A DNA stretch of 5,200 nucleotides from positions 1-5,200 of the forward strand of contig CAIVXR010000119.1 in assembly GCA_903909925.1 (NCBI GenBank), read 5' to 3'. This document shows positions 1 through 5,200 of this stretch, piece by piece (positions within the stretch are counted from its first letter, which is position 1; every line of letters begins with the position of its first letter). The notes under the pieces are model-generated. The model was given only the letters and a program-made list of their open reading frames with translations, ran no database searches and had not been told where the DNA came from. Source of the stretch: an uncultured beta proteobacterium. GTDB lineage: Bacteria > Pseudomonadota > Gammaproteobacteria > Burkholderiales > Burkholderiaceae. The position numbers were made by a program, and so were the translations under genes.

Positions 1-913
1 CAGCGCTTCTCGCCAAGTCTCCCTAGGGGCTGGTGTAGTAGCTGATCTGCAGGTGGAATGTCGGGCTGTCAATAGCCGCTTTCTGGATTTAGGCTTTCGT
101 CTTCCAGATGAGTGCCGTGGGGCTGAACCTGCCTTGCGGGAACTGGTAAGCCAGAGCCTTTCCCGAGGAAAAGTTGAGTTTAGGGCAGCCTGGCGTATTA
201 ATCAGAGCGGTGGGCCCTCCAAAGCCAATCCTCAGGCCCTAGGCGCTTTAAGCCAAGATCGCTTAGAGGCACTCAAAGCCCTGCAGGCCAAAGCGCAAGA
301 AACCTTCACAGAGGCGCGAGCCTTAAGTATTGCTGATGTGCTGCGTTGGCCAGGAATAATTTCTGAGCCGCGTGGTGAGGAAGAGGGCTGGATTACAGCT
401 ACCATCGAAGCTGGCAAAGCAGCCTTAGCTGTTCTCATGGAGAGCAGAAATGCTGAAGGCAAAGCCTTAGTTGGTGTTCTTACAACTATCACTGGCAAGA
501 TGCGTGCCATTGTCAAAACGATTGAGCCTAAGGTTCCAGAATATGTGGCGCAATATCAAGAAAAACTGACCGAACGTTTATCAGAGGCGCTGGCTGCACA
601 AGAGCAGGGCAAGAATTCAAGTGGATCTGGCACTGAATTGATGGAGCGTATTCGTCAAGAGGTGGTTCTGTATGCAGTGCGCATTGATGTTGCGGAAGAG
701 TTCGCGCGTTTAAAGACCCACTTGCAAGCAGTCGACACTGCGCTCACTGGAAAAGGACCCGTTGGTAAGCGTTTAGACTTTTTGATGCAAGAGCTTAATC
801 GTGAAGCCAATACGCTGAGTTCAAAGTCCGTCTCTGAAGAATGTACCCAGGCAGCCTTAGAGCTCAAGCTTTTGATAGAGCAAATGCGCGAACAAGTACA
901 AAACTTAGAGTAA
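1..913 (+). CDS. yicC: YicC-family endoribonuclease, 5' end outside window
   Basis: This is a YicC/YloC-family protein; E. coli YicC has been described as an endoribonuclease acting on small RNAs. The reading frame is open from position 2 to the left edge, and the 17 codons before the in-frame GTG at 53 still read as YicC. That GTG is therefore internal. Comparison with the family (start MIxSMTGxA) suggests only about nine codons are missing. The N-terminal YicC_N part carries the typical RAVNSRFLDLGFRLPDE run (65-115). The C-terminal DUF1732 part carries RLDFLMQELNREANT (770-814) and ends LIEQMREQVQNLE, nearly identical to the family consensus. The visible 303 codons plus the missing few slightly exceed the usual length of about 290. 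The stop is 16 bases before gmk, so the two are probably co-transcribed. The family call is firm; the molecular role rests on homologs. Confidence 0.93.
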   Translation, partial: SASRQVSLGAGVVADLQVECRAVNSRFLDLGFRLPDECRGAEPALRELVSQSLSRGKVEFRAAWRINQSGGPSKANPQALGALSQDRLEALKALQAKAQETFTEARALSIADVLRWPGIISEPRGEEEGWITATIEAGKAALAVLMESRNAEGKALVGVLTTITGKMRAIVKTIEPKVPEYVAQYQEKLTERLSEALAAQEQGKNSSGSGTELMERIRQEVVLYAVRIDVAEEFARLKTHLQAVDTALTGKGPVGKRLDFLMQELNREANTLSSKSVSEECTQAALELKLLIEQMREQVQNLE

Positions 914-929
914 TCCGTACAATTGAATC

Positions 930-1568
930 ATGACTAAGGCAAATCAAACCCCAGCCTACCAAGGTAGCATGTTGATGATTGTTGCGCCATCCGGTGCCGG
1001 TAAATCTTCGTTGGTTGATGCGCTCCTCAAAGCTGATTCGGGTTTGAAGTTATCTCTATCAACCACCACTCGAGCGCCTCGGTCTGGTGAAGTAGATGGT
1101 AAAAATTATCGCTTTGTTTCTAAAGAAGAATTTACTCGCGAAAGAGAGCAGGGTCATTTTTTAGAATGGGCAGAAGTGCATGGTCATTTTTATGGCACAT
1201 CGAAACCTTGGATCGAATCACAAATGCAAGCAGGTAGTGATGTTGTCCTTGAGATTGATTGGCAAGGCGCGCAACAGATTCGCAAACTCATTCCATCAGC
1301 GCAATGGATCTTTATTTTCCCTCCTTCAATTGAAGCTTTAGAGGAGCGCCTGCGTAAGCGCGGGCAGGATGATGAAGCCACCATTGAGAGGCGTTTGGCT
1401 GCTGCCCATGTTGAATTACTGCATGCCCATGAGGCTGACTTCATTGTGGTGAATGACTCCTTTGATCAGGCCCTAGTTGATCTACAGCAGATTTTGGCCT
1501 CCAGCCGCCTGCGTTCTGGGCCAGCTATGGCCAGAAATCCAGCCCTTTTAAGGCGCCTCGGGGTCTAA
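930..1568 (+). CDS. gmk: Guanylate kinase
   Basis: Guanylate kinase phosphorylates GMP to GDP with ATP in the cytoplasm, an essential step towards GTP, dGTP and (p)ppGpp. The 212-residue product is close to the usual length of about 207. The P-loop APSGAGKSS is at residues 19-27. The GMP-binding segment TTTRAPRSGEVDGKNY spans 45-60 with R48, R51 and Y60. A second GMP-contact block, FLEWAEVHGHFYGT, is at 77-90. DVVLEIDWQGAQQIR is at 104-118, and the lid segment RKRGQDDEATIERR is at 142-155. The ATG at 930 has no clear Shine-Dalgarno sequence. A later ATG at 969 (residue 14) would clip the first beta strand before the P-loop, so 930 is preferred. The gene lies between yicC and rpoZ, as in related betaproteobacteria. 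No key residue appears to be missing. Confidence 0.97.
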   Translation: MTKANQTPAYQGSMLMIVAPSGAGKSSLVDALLKADSGLKLSLSTTTRAPRSGEVDGKNYRFVSKEEFTREREQGHFLEWAEVHGHFYGTSKPWIESQMQAGSDVVLEIDWQGAQQIRKLIPSAQWIFIFPPSIEALEERLRKRGQDDEATIERRLAAAHVELLHAHEADFIVVNDSFDQALVDLQQILASSRLRSGPAMARNPALLRRLGV

Positions 1569-1613
1569 TCAGTTATCCTATAGGTATTGAAGCTAAATTT
1601 AAGTGAGTTCAGC

Positions 1614-1817
1614 ATGGCCCGTATCACTGTAGAAGATTGTCTTAAAACTATCCCAAATCGTTTTGAACTGGTTTTGGCTGCGACTTATCGTGCTCGCCAA
1701 TTAGTTCAAGGTCACTCCCCACGTGTTGAGTCCAAAGATAAAGCAACTGTAGTTGCATTACGTGAAGTTGCTGCTGGTGTGACCGACCGTGACATGCTGA
1801 CCAAAGTACCTTTGTAA
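1614..1817 (+). CDS. rpoZ: RNA polymerase omega subunit
   Basis: Omega is the small RNA polymerase subunit that binds and helps fold beta-prime. In proteobacteria its N-terminus also forms part of ppGpp binding site 1. The product is 67 residues, the length typical of Burkholderiaceae omega and shorter than the 91 residues of E. coli. It begins MARITVEDCL and contains the hallmark helix IPNRFELVLAATYRARQL (residues 12-29) and the block KATVVALREVAAG. An in-frame TTG at 1587 would add nine residues (MKLNLSEFS). It is rejected because family members start at MAR and the alanine-arginine pair after the methionine is the ppGpp-contacting motif. The ribosome binding site before 1614 is weak (GTGAG around 1603-1607). 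The gene is 45 bases after gmk and 15 before spoT, probably in the same transcript. Confidence 0.95.
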   Translation: MARITVEDCLKTIPNRFELVLAATYRARQLVQGHSPRVESKDKATVVALREVAAGVTDRDMLTKVPL

Positions 1818-1820
1818 TTT

Positions 1821-1825
1821 AGGAG
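1821..1825 (+). promoter_or_regulatory. Shine-Dalgarno site of spoT
   Basis: AGGAG begins three bases after the rpoZ stop codon and lies seven bases before the GTG at 1833. It is the clearest ribosome binding site in the window and fixes the spoT start. The other nearby GTG (1831) hits a TAG after five codons and is excluded. Confidence 0.8.
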
Positions 1826-1832
1826 TTCCGGT

Positions 1833-4235
1833 GTGGAGCTCCCTTTAGGTACAGCCAAAGCATCGGAATTAGTTGGAGGGGTCTCGCCCAATGAGTCCTC
1901 GCTAGGGGCTGTTCAAGCTGAGCTGTTACATCTCTCTTCCGATAAGCTCAAGCAAGTCAATCTAGAGCCTGGTAAAAAATCGATCCTAGCTTCATTGCTA
2001 GCACAATCTAGCCGTCATTTATTTGGGCCAACTTCTGCGCCCATTAAGCCTTTAAAACATCAGGTAGTTTCAATTGAGAATTTACTCTCGAAGCTGACCT
2101 ACCTAAAGCCTGATGAAGTTGCTCAAGTAAAAAAAGCGTTTCAGTTTGCAGATACTGCGCACTTAGGTCAGTACCGTCATAGTGGTGAACCTTATATTAC
2201 CCATCCAGTTTCTGTAGCAGAACTTTGTGCTACTTGGCGTTTGGATGCATCGTCAATCATGGCCGCTTTATTACACGATGTGATTGAAGATACCGGCTCT
2301 ACCAATGCCGACCTAGTTGAAAAGTTTGGCACTAAGATTGCTGAATTAGTAGAAGGTCTAACTAAACTCGATAAATTAGAGTTTCAGAGCCATGCAGAAG
2401 CACAAGCAGAGAGCTTTCGCAAAATGTTTATGGCAATGGCACGTGATGTCCGCGTCATCTTAGTTAAGCTGGCTGACCGTACGCACAATATGCGCACCTT
2501 AGATGCGGTTCCCATGGAAAAGCGCCGTAGGGTTGCAGCAGAAACCATTGAAATCTATGCGCCGATTGCCCACCGCCTGGGCCTTAACATTATTTATCGT
2601 GATTTGCAGGACTTGAGCTTTCGTTATGCCATGCCAATGCGCTTTCGGGTGATTGAGGGCGCAGTCAAAAGGGCGCGTGGCAATCGCAAGGAGATGATTG
2701 AAAAGATTTTGCAAACTACACGCCTGGCATTTGCAAAATCGAATCTTGAAGTAGATCTGCGTGGTCGTGAGAAAACGCTCTATAGCATCTACAACAAGAT
2801 GCGTACCAAGCATGTGAGCTTTTCTCAAGTCTTAGATGTTTACGCTTTCCGAGTAACAGTGAGCAATATCGATGAATGCTATCGTGCACTAGGTATCTTG
2901 CATTCTCTTTATAAGCCTATGCCTGGTAAGTTCAAGGATTACATTGCTATTCCAAAGTTAAATGGCTATCAATCGCTCCATACAACGCTATTGGGTCCAT
3001 CAGGCGTGCCGGTAGAGTTTCAGATTCGTACGGCCGATATGCATGCGGTAGCTGAAGCAGGGGTGGCCGCTCATTGGGCCTATAAAGATGGCTCACCAGA
3101 TATGAGTGAAGTGCAAAACCGTGCTCACCAGTGGCTGCAATCCTTGATCGATATTCAGGATAGTAGTGGTGACTCGCAAGAATTCTTAGAGCATGTCAAG
3201 ATTGATCTGTTCCCAGATGCAGTCTATGTATTTACCCCCAAAGGGCAAATTAGAGCGCTCCCCAGAGGTGCCACCGCACTTGACTTTGCTTACTCGATTC
3301 ACAGTGATCTCGGAAACACGTGCGTTGCTGTAAAGATTAATGGTGTTCAGCTACCCCTTCGTAGCGAACTGAAGAATGGCGACATTATTGAGGTAGTGAC
3401 TTCTGCTAATTCACAACCAAACCCTGGCTGGTTAGTCTTTGTGCGCACAGGTAAGGCCCGCGCATCGATCCGCCATTCTCTAAAAACCAAGCACTATTCA
3501 GAATCATTGCAACTAGGTGAGCGCTTATTGGCCAATAGCCTGCGTCAGCAAGGCGTTGATGCAGCATTATTGAACCCAGAGATTTGGGAAAAACTGATGC
3601 ACTGGACGGGTGATAAAACCCGTGAAGAGGCTTGTGTCAATATTGCTTTAGGGCGTCGATCAGCCCAAGAATTAGCCATTCGTCTCAAGATCTTGATTGA
3701 CGATGAGGGCGGTAGTGAGCAAATGCGTTTAGGTGCAGCTGATTGGATAGCCGCTACTACAGAAACCAGCCACCATCAGCGCCAGGCAATTCTTGTCGAT
3801 GGGCGCGAAGGCAATTCGATTAGCTTTCAGACTTGTTGCCATCCGATACCAGGCGATAACATCATTGGTTACCTTGGTAAAGGTGAGGGCTTGCAAGTTC
3901 ACGCCAACGACTGCCCAGTTGCGCTTCGCATGCTGTCAAAAGATGGTGATAAGTGGGTTGAGGTAGAGTGGGGCAAGGAAGTACATCGGGAGTTCGAAGT
4001 AGATTTAGCCATTGATACGCGTCAAGGTAAGGGTGTGCTTGCACGGGTTGCGAGTAGCGTGACCTCTGCAGATTCCAACATCATGAATGTATCCATGGAA
4101 GATCGCTACAAAGAAGATTCTGTCACCATCCGCTTTACGATTCAGGTATACGATCGTCTGCATTTATCCAAAGTCATGCGTAGTCTGCGGACTAACCAAG
4201 ATGTAATGCGGGTTACGCGCACTCGAGCTGTCTAA
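1833..4235 (+). CDS. spoT: Bifunctional (p)ppGpp synthetase/hydrolase, SpoT/RelA family
   Basis: This long RelA-SpoT homolog makes and degrades the alarmone (p)ppGpp. The HD hydrolase domain (about 90-260) looks intact: H124, H148-D149, E152-D153, and D215 in LADRTHNMRTL. The synthetase domain (about 280-420) has REKTLYSIYNK at 312-322, KFKD at 366-369 (the basic form typical of bifunctional enzymes, not the acidic EXDD of RelA), NGYQSLHTT at 377-385 and EFQIRT at 395-400. A TGS domain spans about 456-525. A conserved-cysteine region has C668, C669, H670 and C694, and a C-terminal ACT domain spans about 720-795. Both activities are therefore predicted, as inference from motifs. The start is GTG with AGGAG seven bases upstream. 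At 800 residues it exceeds E. coli SpoT (702), mainly through an N-terminal extension of about 80 residues. It follows rpoZ by 15 bases, as in the E. coli gmk-rpoZ-spoT operon. Confidence 0.96.
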   Translation: MELPLGTAKASELVGGVSPNESSLGAVQAELLHLSSDKLKQVNLEPGKKSILASLLAQSSRHLFGPTSAPIKPLKHQVVSIENLLSKLTYLKPDEVAQVKKAFQFADTAHLGQYRHSGEPYITHPVSVAELCATWRLDASSIMAALLHDVIEDTGSTNADLVEKFGTKIAELVEGLTKLDKLEFQSHAEAQAESFRKMFMAMARDVRVILVKLADRTHNMRTLDAVPMEKRRRVAAETIEIYAPIAHRLGLNIIYRDLQDLSFRYAMPMRFRVIEGAVKRARGNRKEMIEKILQTTRLAFAKSNLEVDLRGREKTLYSIYNKMRTKHVSFSQVLDVYAFRVTVSNIDECYRALGILHSLYKPMPGKFKDYIAIPKLNGYQSLHTTLLGPSGVPVEFQIRTADMHAVAEAGVAAHWAYKDGSPDMSEVQNRAHQWLQSLIDIQDSSGDSQEFLEHVKIDLFPDAVYVFTPKGQIRALPRGATALDFAYSIHSDLGNTCVAVKINGVQLPLRSELKNGDIIEVVTSANSQPNPGWLVFVRTGKARASIRHSLKTKHYSESLQLGERLLANSLRQQGVDAALLNPEIWEKLMHWTGDKTREEACVNIALGRRSAQELAIRLKILIDDEGGSEQMRLGAADWIAATTETSHHQRQAILVDGREGNSISFQTCCHPIPGDNIIGYLGKGEGLQVHANDCPVALRMLSKDGDKWVEVEWGKEVHREFEVDLAIDTRQGKGVLARVASSVTSADSNIMNVSMEDRYKEDSVTIRFTIQVYDRLHLSKVMRSLRTNQDVMRVTRTRAV

Positions 4236-4254
4236 ATTCTTCAAGCAGTTTAGA
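4231..4254. repeat. Short inverted repeat spanning the convergent spoT and greB stop codons
   Basis: TCTAAA (4231-4236) and TTTAGA (4249-4254) form a perfect 6-bp inverted repeat around a 12-base spacer. Each arm contains one of the two facing stop codons. The stem is AT-rich and no T-tract follows on either strand, so it is not a convincing intrinsic terminator. It may be chance, since two facing TAA codons are already complementary. Confidence 0.35.
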
Positions 4255-4750
4255 GATACTGAACGTCTAGTATTTCAATCTCACAAGGTCCTGTTGGTGT
4301 TTGGATCACCACACTATCGCCCAGCTTTGCTTTAATTAATGCTTTGGCAATCGGTGATACCCAGCTCACATGATTTTTTTCAAGATCAACCTCATCAACC
4401 CCAACAATGGTGATGACAGTTTCTTTGCCGGCCTGTGCTCCTTCTAATGCAGAGTAGGTCACAGTAGCTCCAAAGAAGATCTGATCTGCATCGCTATCAC
4501 CATTTTTTCGGGCTTGATTATCGACAACTACGGCAAATTCCAGGCGTTTATTGAGAAAGCGAATACGACGATCAATCTCGCGCAAACGTTTTTTACCATA
4601 GATATAGTCCCCGTTTTCTGAGCGGTCGCCATTCGAGGCTGCCCAATGAACTACCCGCACAACTTCAGGCCGATCCACGTTTAAGAGCTGTAGAAGCTCG
4701 GCTTTGATCCGTTCGTGGCCAGCGGGTGTAATGTAGTTTTTCTCTTCCAT
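4250..4750 (-). CDS. greB: Transcription elongation factor GreB
   Basis: GreB enters the RNA polymerase secondary channel and stimulates cleavage of the backtracked transcript, rescuing stalled complexes. The product is 166 residues (E. coli GreB 158). It starts MEEKNYITPAGHERIKAEL, the usual Gre N-terminus. The coiled-coil hairpin covers about residues 10-80, with tip GDRSENGDY at 41-49. D42 and E45 correspond to the acidic tip residues that hold the catalytic magnesium. KKRLREIDRR (53-62) follows, a GreB rather than GreA signature. The C-terminal FKBP-like domain spans about 84-166 and includes VSPIAKAL. The frame stays open upstream to an ATG at 4846, but those 32 extra codons are antisense to the tRNA-Arg gene and are rejected. 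No Shine-Dalgarno sequence precedes 4750. The gene converges on spoT with a 14-base gap and diverges from the tRNA. Confidence 0.94.
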   Translation of the reverse strand: MEEKNYITPAGHERIKAELLQLLNVDRPEVVRVVHWAASNGDRSENGDYIYGKKRLREIDRRIRFLNKRLEFAVVVDNQARKNGDSDADQIFFGATVTYSALEGAQAGKETVITIVGVDEVDLEKNHVSWVSPIAKALIKAKLGDSVVIQTPTGPCEIEILDVQYL

Positions 4751-4758
4751 GGCATAAT
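4750..4758 (+). promoter_or_regulatory. Candidate extended -10 promoter of tRNA-Arg
   Basis: TGGCATAAT fits the extended -10 pattern TGnTATAAT with one mismatch. Its end is 10 bases before the mature tRNA 5' end, which would place transcription start near 4765 and leave a leader of a few bases. I see no good -35 hexamer at 16-18 bases upstream, which an extended -10 can tolerate. The element overlaps the first base of the greB start codon on the other strand. This is inference from position and consensus only. Confidence 0.5.
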
Positions 4759-4762
4759 TATG
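4753..4762. promoter_or_regulatory. Palindromic -10 element between greB and tRNA-Arg
   Basis: CATAATTATG is a perfect 10-bp palindrome, so CATAAT reads as a -10 hexamer on both strands. On the minus strand the hexamer occupies 4762-4757, and the expected start, six to seven bases on, falls at about 4750, the A of the greB ATG. The minus-strand copy has no TG extension and no evident -35, so greB promotion from here is less certain than tRNA promotion. Confidence 0.4.
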
Positions 4763-4768
4763 GCTGTT

Positions 4769-4845
4769 GCGGCTGTAGCTCAGCTGGATAGAGTACTTGG
4801 CTACGAACCAAGGGGTCGTGGGTTCAATTCCTGCCAGCCGCACCA
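4769..4845 (+). tRNA. tRNA-Arg, anticodon ACG
   Basis: The 77-base sequence folds as a complete cloverleaf. The acceptor stem is GCGGCTG/CAGCCGC. The D stem is GCTC/GAGT, with a G-T closing pair. The anticodon stem CTTGG/CCAAG encloses the loop CTACGAA. The T stem is GTGGG/CCTGC with two G-T pairs and the loop TTCAATT. The discriminator is A and CCA is encoded at 4843-4845. The anticodon ACG (4803-4805) identifies tRNA-Arg. In bacteria A34 of this tRNA is deaminated to inosine by TadA, so it reads CGU, CGC and CGA. The D arm and anticodon loop closely match E. coli tRNA-Arg(ACG). A strong terminator follows eight bases downstream, so the gene is probably a single-gene transcript. Confidence 0.97.
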
Positions 4846-4852
4846 TCTTATT

Positions 4853-4882
4853 AAGGGCCTAGTTGAAAAACTAGGCCCTTTT
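4853..4882 (+). terminator. Intrinsic terminator after tRNA-Arg
   Basis: AAGGGCCTAGTT (4853-4864) pairs perfectly over 12 bp with AACTAGGCCCTT (4869-4880) around a GAAA tetraloop of the stable GNRA class. The run TTTT follows at 4879-4882. On the minus strand no T-tract follows the stem, so it should act only on plus-strand transcripts. It separates the tRNA from the gene that begins at 4977. Confidence 0.9.
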
Positions 4883-4906
4883 CACTTTCCCCAAGACCTT
4901 CATCAA

Positions 4907-4931
4907 GATCCCTTATAGTTGGGATAAGATC
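4907..4931. repeat. Imperfect inverted repeat in the leader region of the STAS gene
   Basis: GATC-CC-TTAT (4907-4916) pairs with ATAAGATC (4924-4931) as an 8-bp stem with a two-base CC bulge and loop AGTTGGG. An overlapping alternative pairs ATCCC (4908-4912) with GGGAT (4921-4925). It lies between the tRNA terminator and the start at 4977, where a promoter or operator would be expected. No factor can be named, and chance remains possible. No clear -35/-10 pair was found in 4883-4976. Confidence 0.3.
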
Positions 4932-4976
4932 ATTTCAAGCCCTGCCTGATAGCCTTACAAAACTACTTTTCTGACA

Positions 4977-5200
4977 ATGCCTACCGATATTATTAGCTCT
5001 AGCGCAGAGACTTCCATTGCGAAGTGGGTAGTGGTCGACCCACAAACAGCAAAAGTGCTTATTACCGGCAAAGTGGATGTCTATTCACTGGCAAACACTT
5101 GGACTCAAATACGCGCACAACAAGATCGCTGGTTACAAAGTTCAGGCAGTCATTCCTTAACGTTTGATGCAAGTAATATTTCATCGTTAGATGGTTCGGG
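4977..5200 (+). CDS. STAS-domain protein, probable N-terminus of an MlaE-type lipid ABC transporter permease; 3' end outside window
   Basis: Seventy-four codons are open from the ATG at 4977 to the right edge. An in-frame TAG at 4950 limits the start, and 4977 is the only ATG after it; no clear Shine-Dalgarno sequence is present. The visible part reads like a STAS domain. A beta strand WVVVDPQTAKVLITGKVDVYS is followed by a helix containing TWTQIRAQQDRWL, then LTFDASNISSLDGSG, which resembles the conserved D-A/S-x(5-6)-x-D-G/S-x-G loop of STAS and anti-sigma-factor antagonist domains. In Burkholderiales a STAS domain is fused to the N-terminus of MlaE-family permeases, which move phospholipids between the inner and outer membranes. 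That is the most likely identity, but no membrane segment falls inside the window. A stand-alone STAS protein (MlaB-like) is the main alternative. Confidence 0.6.
   Translation, partial: MPTDIISSSAETSIAKWVVVDPQTAKVLITGKVDVYSLANTWTQIRAQQDRWLQSSGSHSLTFDASNISSLDGS

Noticed and set aside
53..55. GTG as the start of yicC
   Set aside because: The frame is open to position 2 and the upstream residues match the YicC N-terminus, so the real start is outside the window.
232..516. Minus-strand 94-codon frame inside yicC, with similar ones at 655-867, 1190-1444 and 3862-4044
   Set aside because: These are shadows of strongly conserved genes on the other strand; their translations show no family signature.
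961..971. Alternative gmk start at ATG 969 preceded by AAGG
   Set aside because: The spacing is only four bases and starting there would cut into the first beta strand before the P-loop.
1569..1613. Separate promoter for rpoZ in the gmk-rpoZ gap
   Set aside because: The gap is AT-rich and contains the palindrome CCTATAGG, but I find no spaced -35/-10 pair, so I do not call one.
2499..2828. Minus-strand 109-codon frame inside spoT
   Set aside because: It lies entirely over the conserved HD-to-synthetase region of SpoT, has no recognisable domain and no sign of its own expression.
4823..4845. tRNA-Arg 3' end as an integration (attachment) site
   Set aside because: tRNA 3' ends often serve as attachment sites, but I see no second copy of the segment, no integrase and no foreign-looking DNA in the window.
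4715..4918. Plus-strand 67-codon frame across the tRNA (contains VAQLDRVLGYEPRGRGFNSC)
   Set aside because: It is the sense-strand translation of tRNA-Arg plus its terminator, another classic spurious tRNA peptide, and its start lies inside antisense greB.

Overview
This window is a compact, core-genome stretch of a betaproteobacterium. The 67-residue omega subunit, the gene order yicC-gmk-rpoZ-spoT with greB next to it, the protein signatures and the moderate GC content best fit the Burkholderiaceae, with a Polynucleobacter-like organism as the leading guess. That assignment comes from pattern recognition and was not tested by a search. I see no phage genes, insertion sequences, CRISPR arrays or other signs of horizontal transfer.

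Layout. Positions 1-4235 hold four plus-strand genes, tightly packed and probably one operon. They are the 3' nine-tenths of yicC (RNase, open at the left edge), gmk (guanylate kinase), rpoZ (RNA polymerase omega) and spoT (bifunctional ppGpp synthetase/hydrolase), with gaps of 16, 45 and 15 bases. Facing them on the minus strand is greB (4250-4750), whose stop codon lies only 14 bases from that of spoT. Just beyond the greB start, a complete tRNA-Arg(ACG) gene (4769-4845) runs on the plus strand and ends in a strong intrinsic terminator (4853-4882). After about 95 bases without a gene, a last plus-strand gene starts at 4977 and runs off the right edge. Its visible part looks like a STAS domain of the kind found at the N-terminus of MlaE-type lipid ABC transporter permeases.

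How the genes fit together. Gmk makes GDP, and so feeds the GTP pool from which SpoT makes (p)ppGpp. Omega forms part of ppGpp binding site 1 on RNA polymerase. GreB works through the polymerase secondary channel, as the ppGpp co-regulator DksA does. The block is therefore a guanine nucleotide, alarmone and RNA polymerase neighbourhood. All of these families are known, and I found no convincing novel system.

The points most worth a second look are small. A perfect palindromic -10 element (CATAATTATG) lies between the divergent greB and tRNA-Arg genes and may drive both, possibly giving a leaderless greB mRNA. Two start codons (greB and rpoZ) are easily mis-called. SpoT has an N-terminal extension of about 80 residues. 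No stretch over 300 bases lacks a gene.
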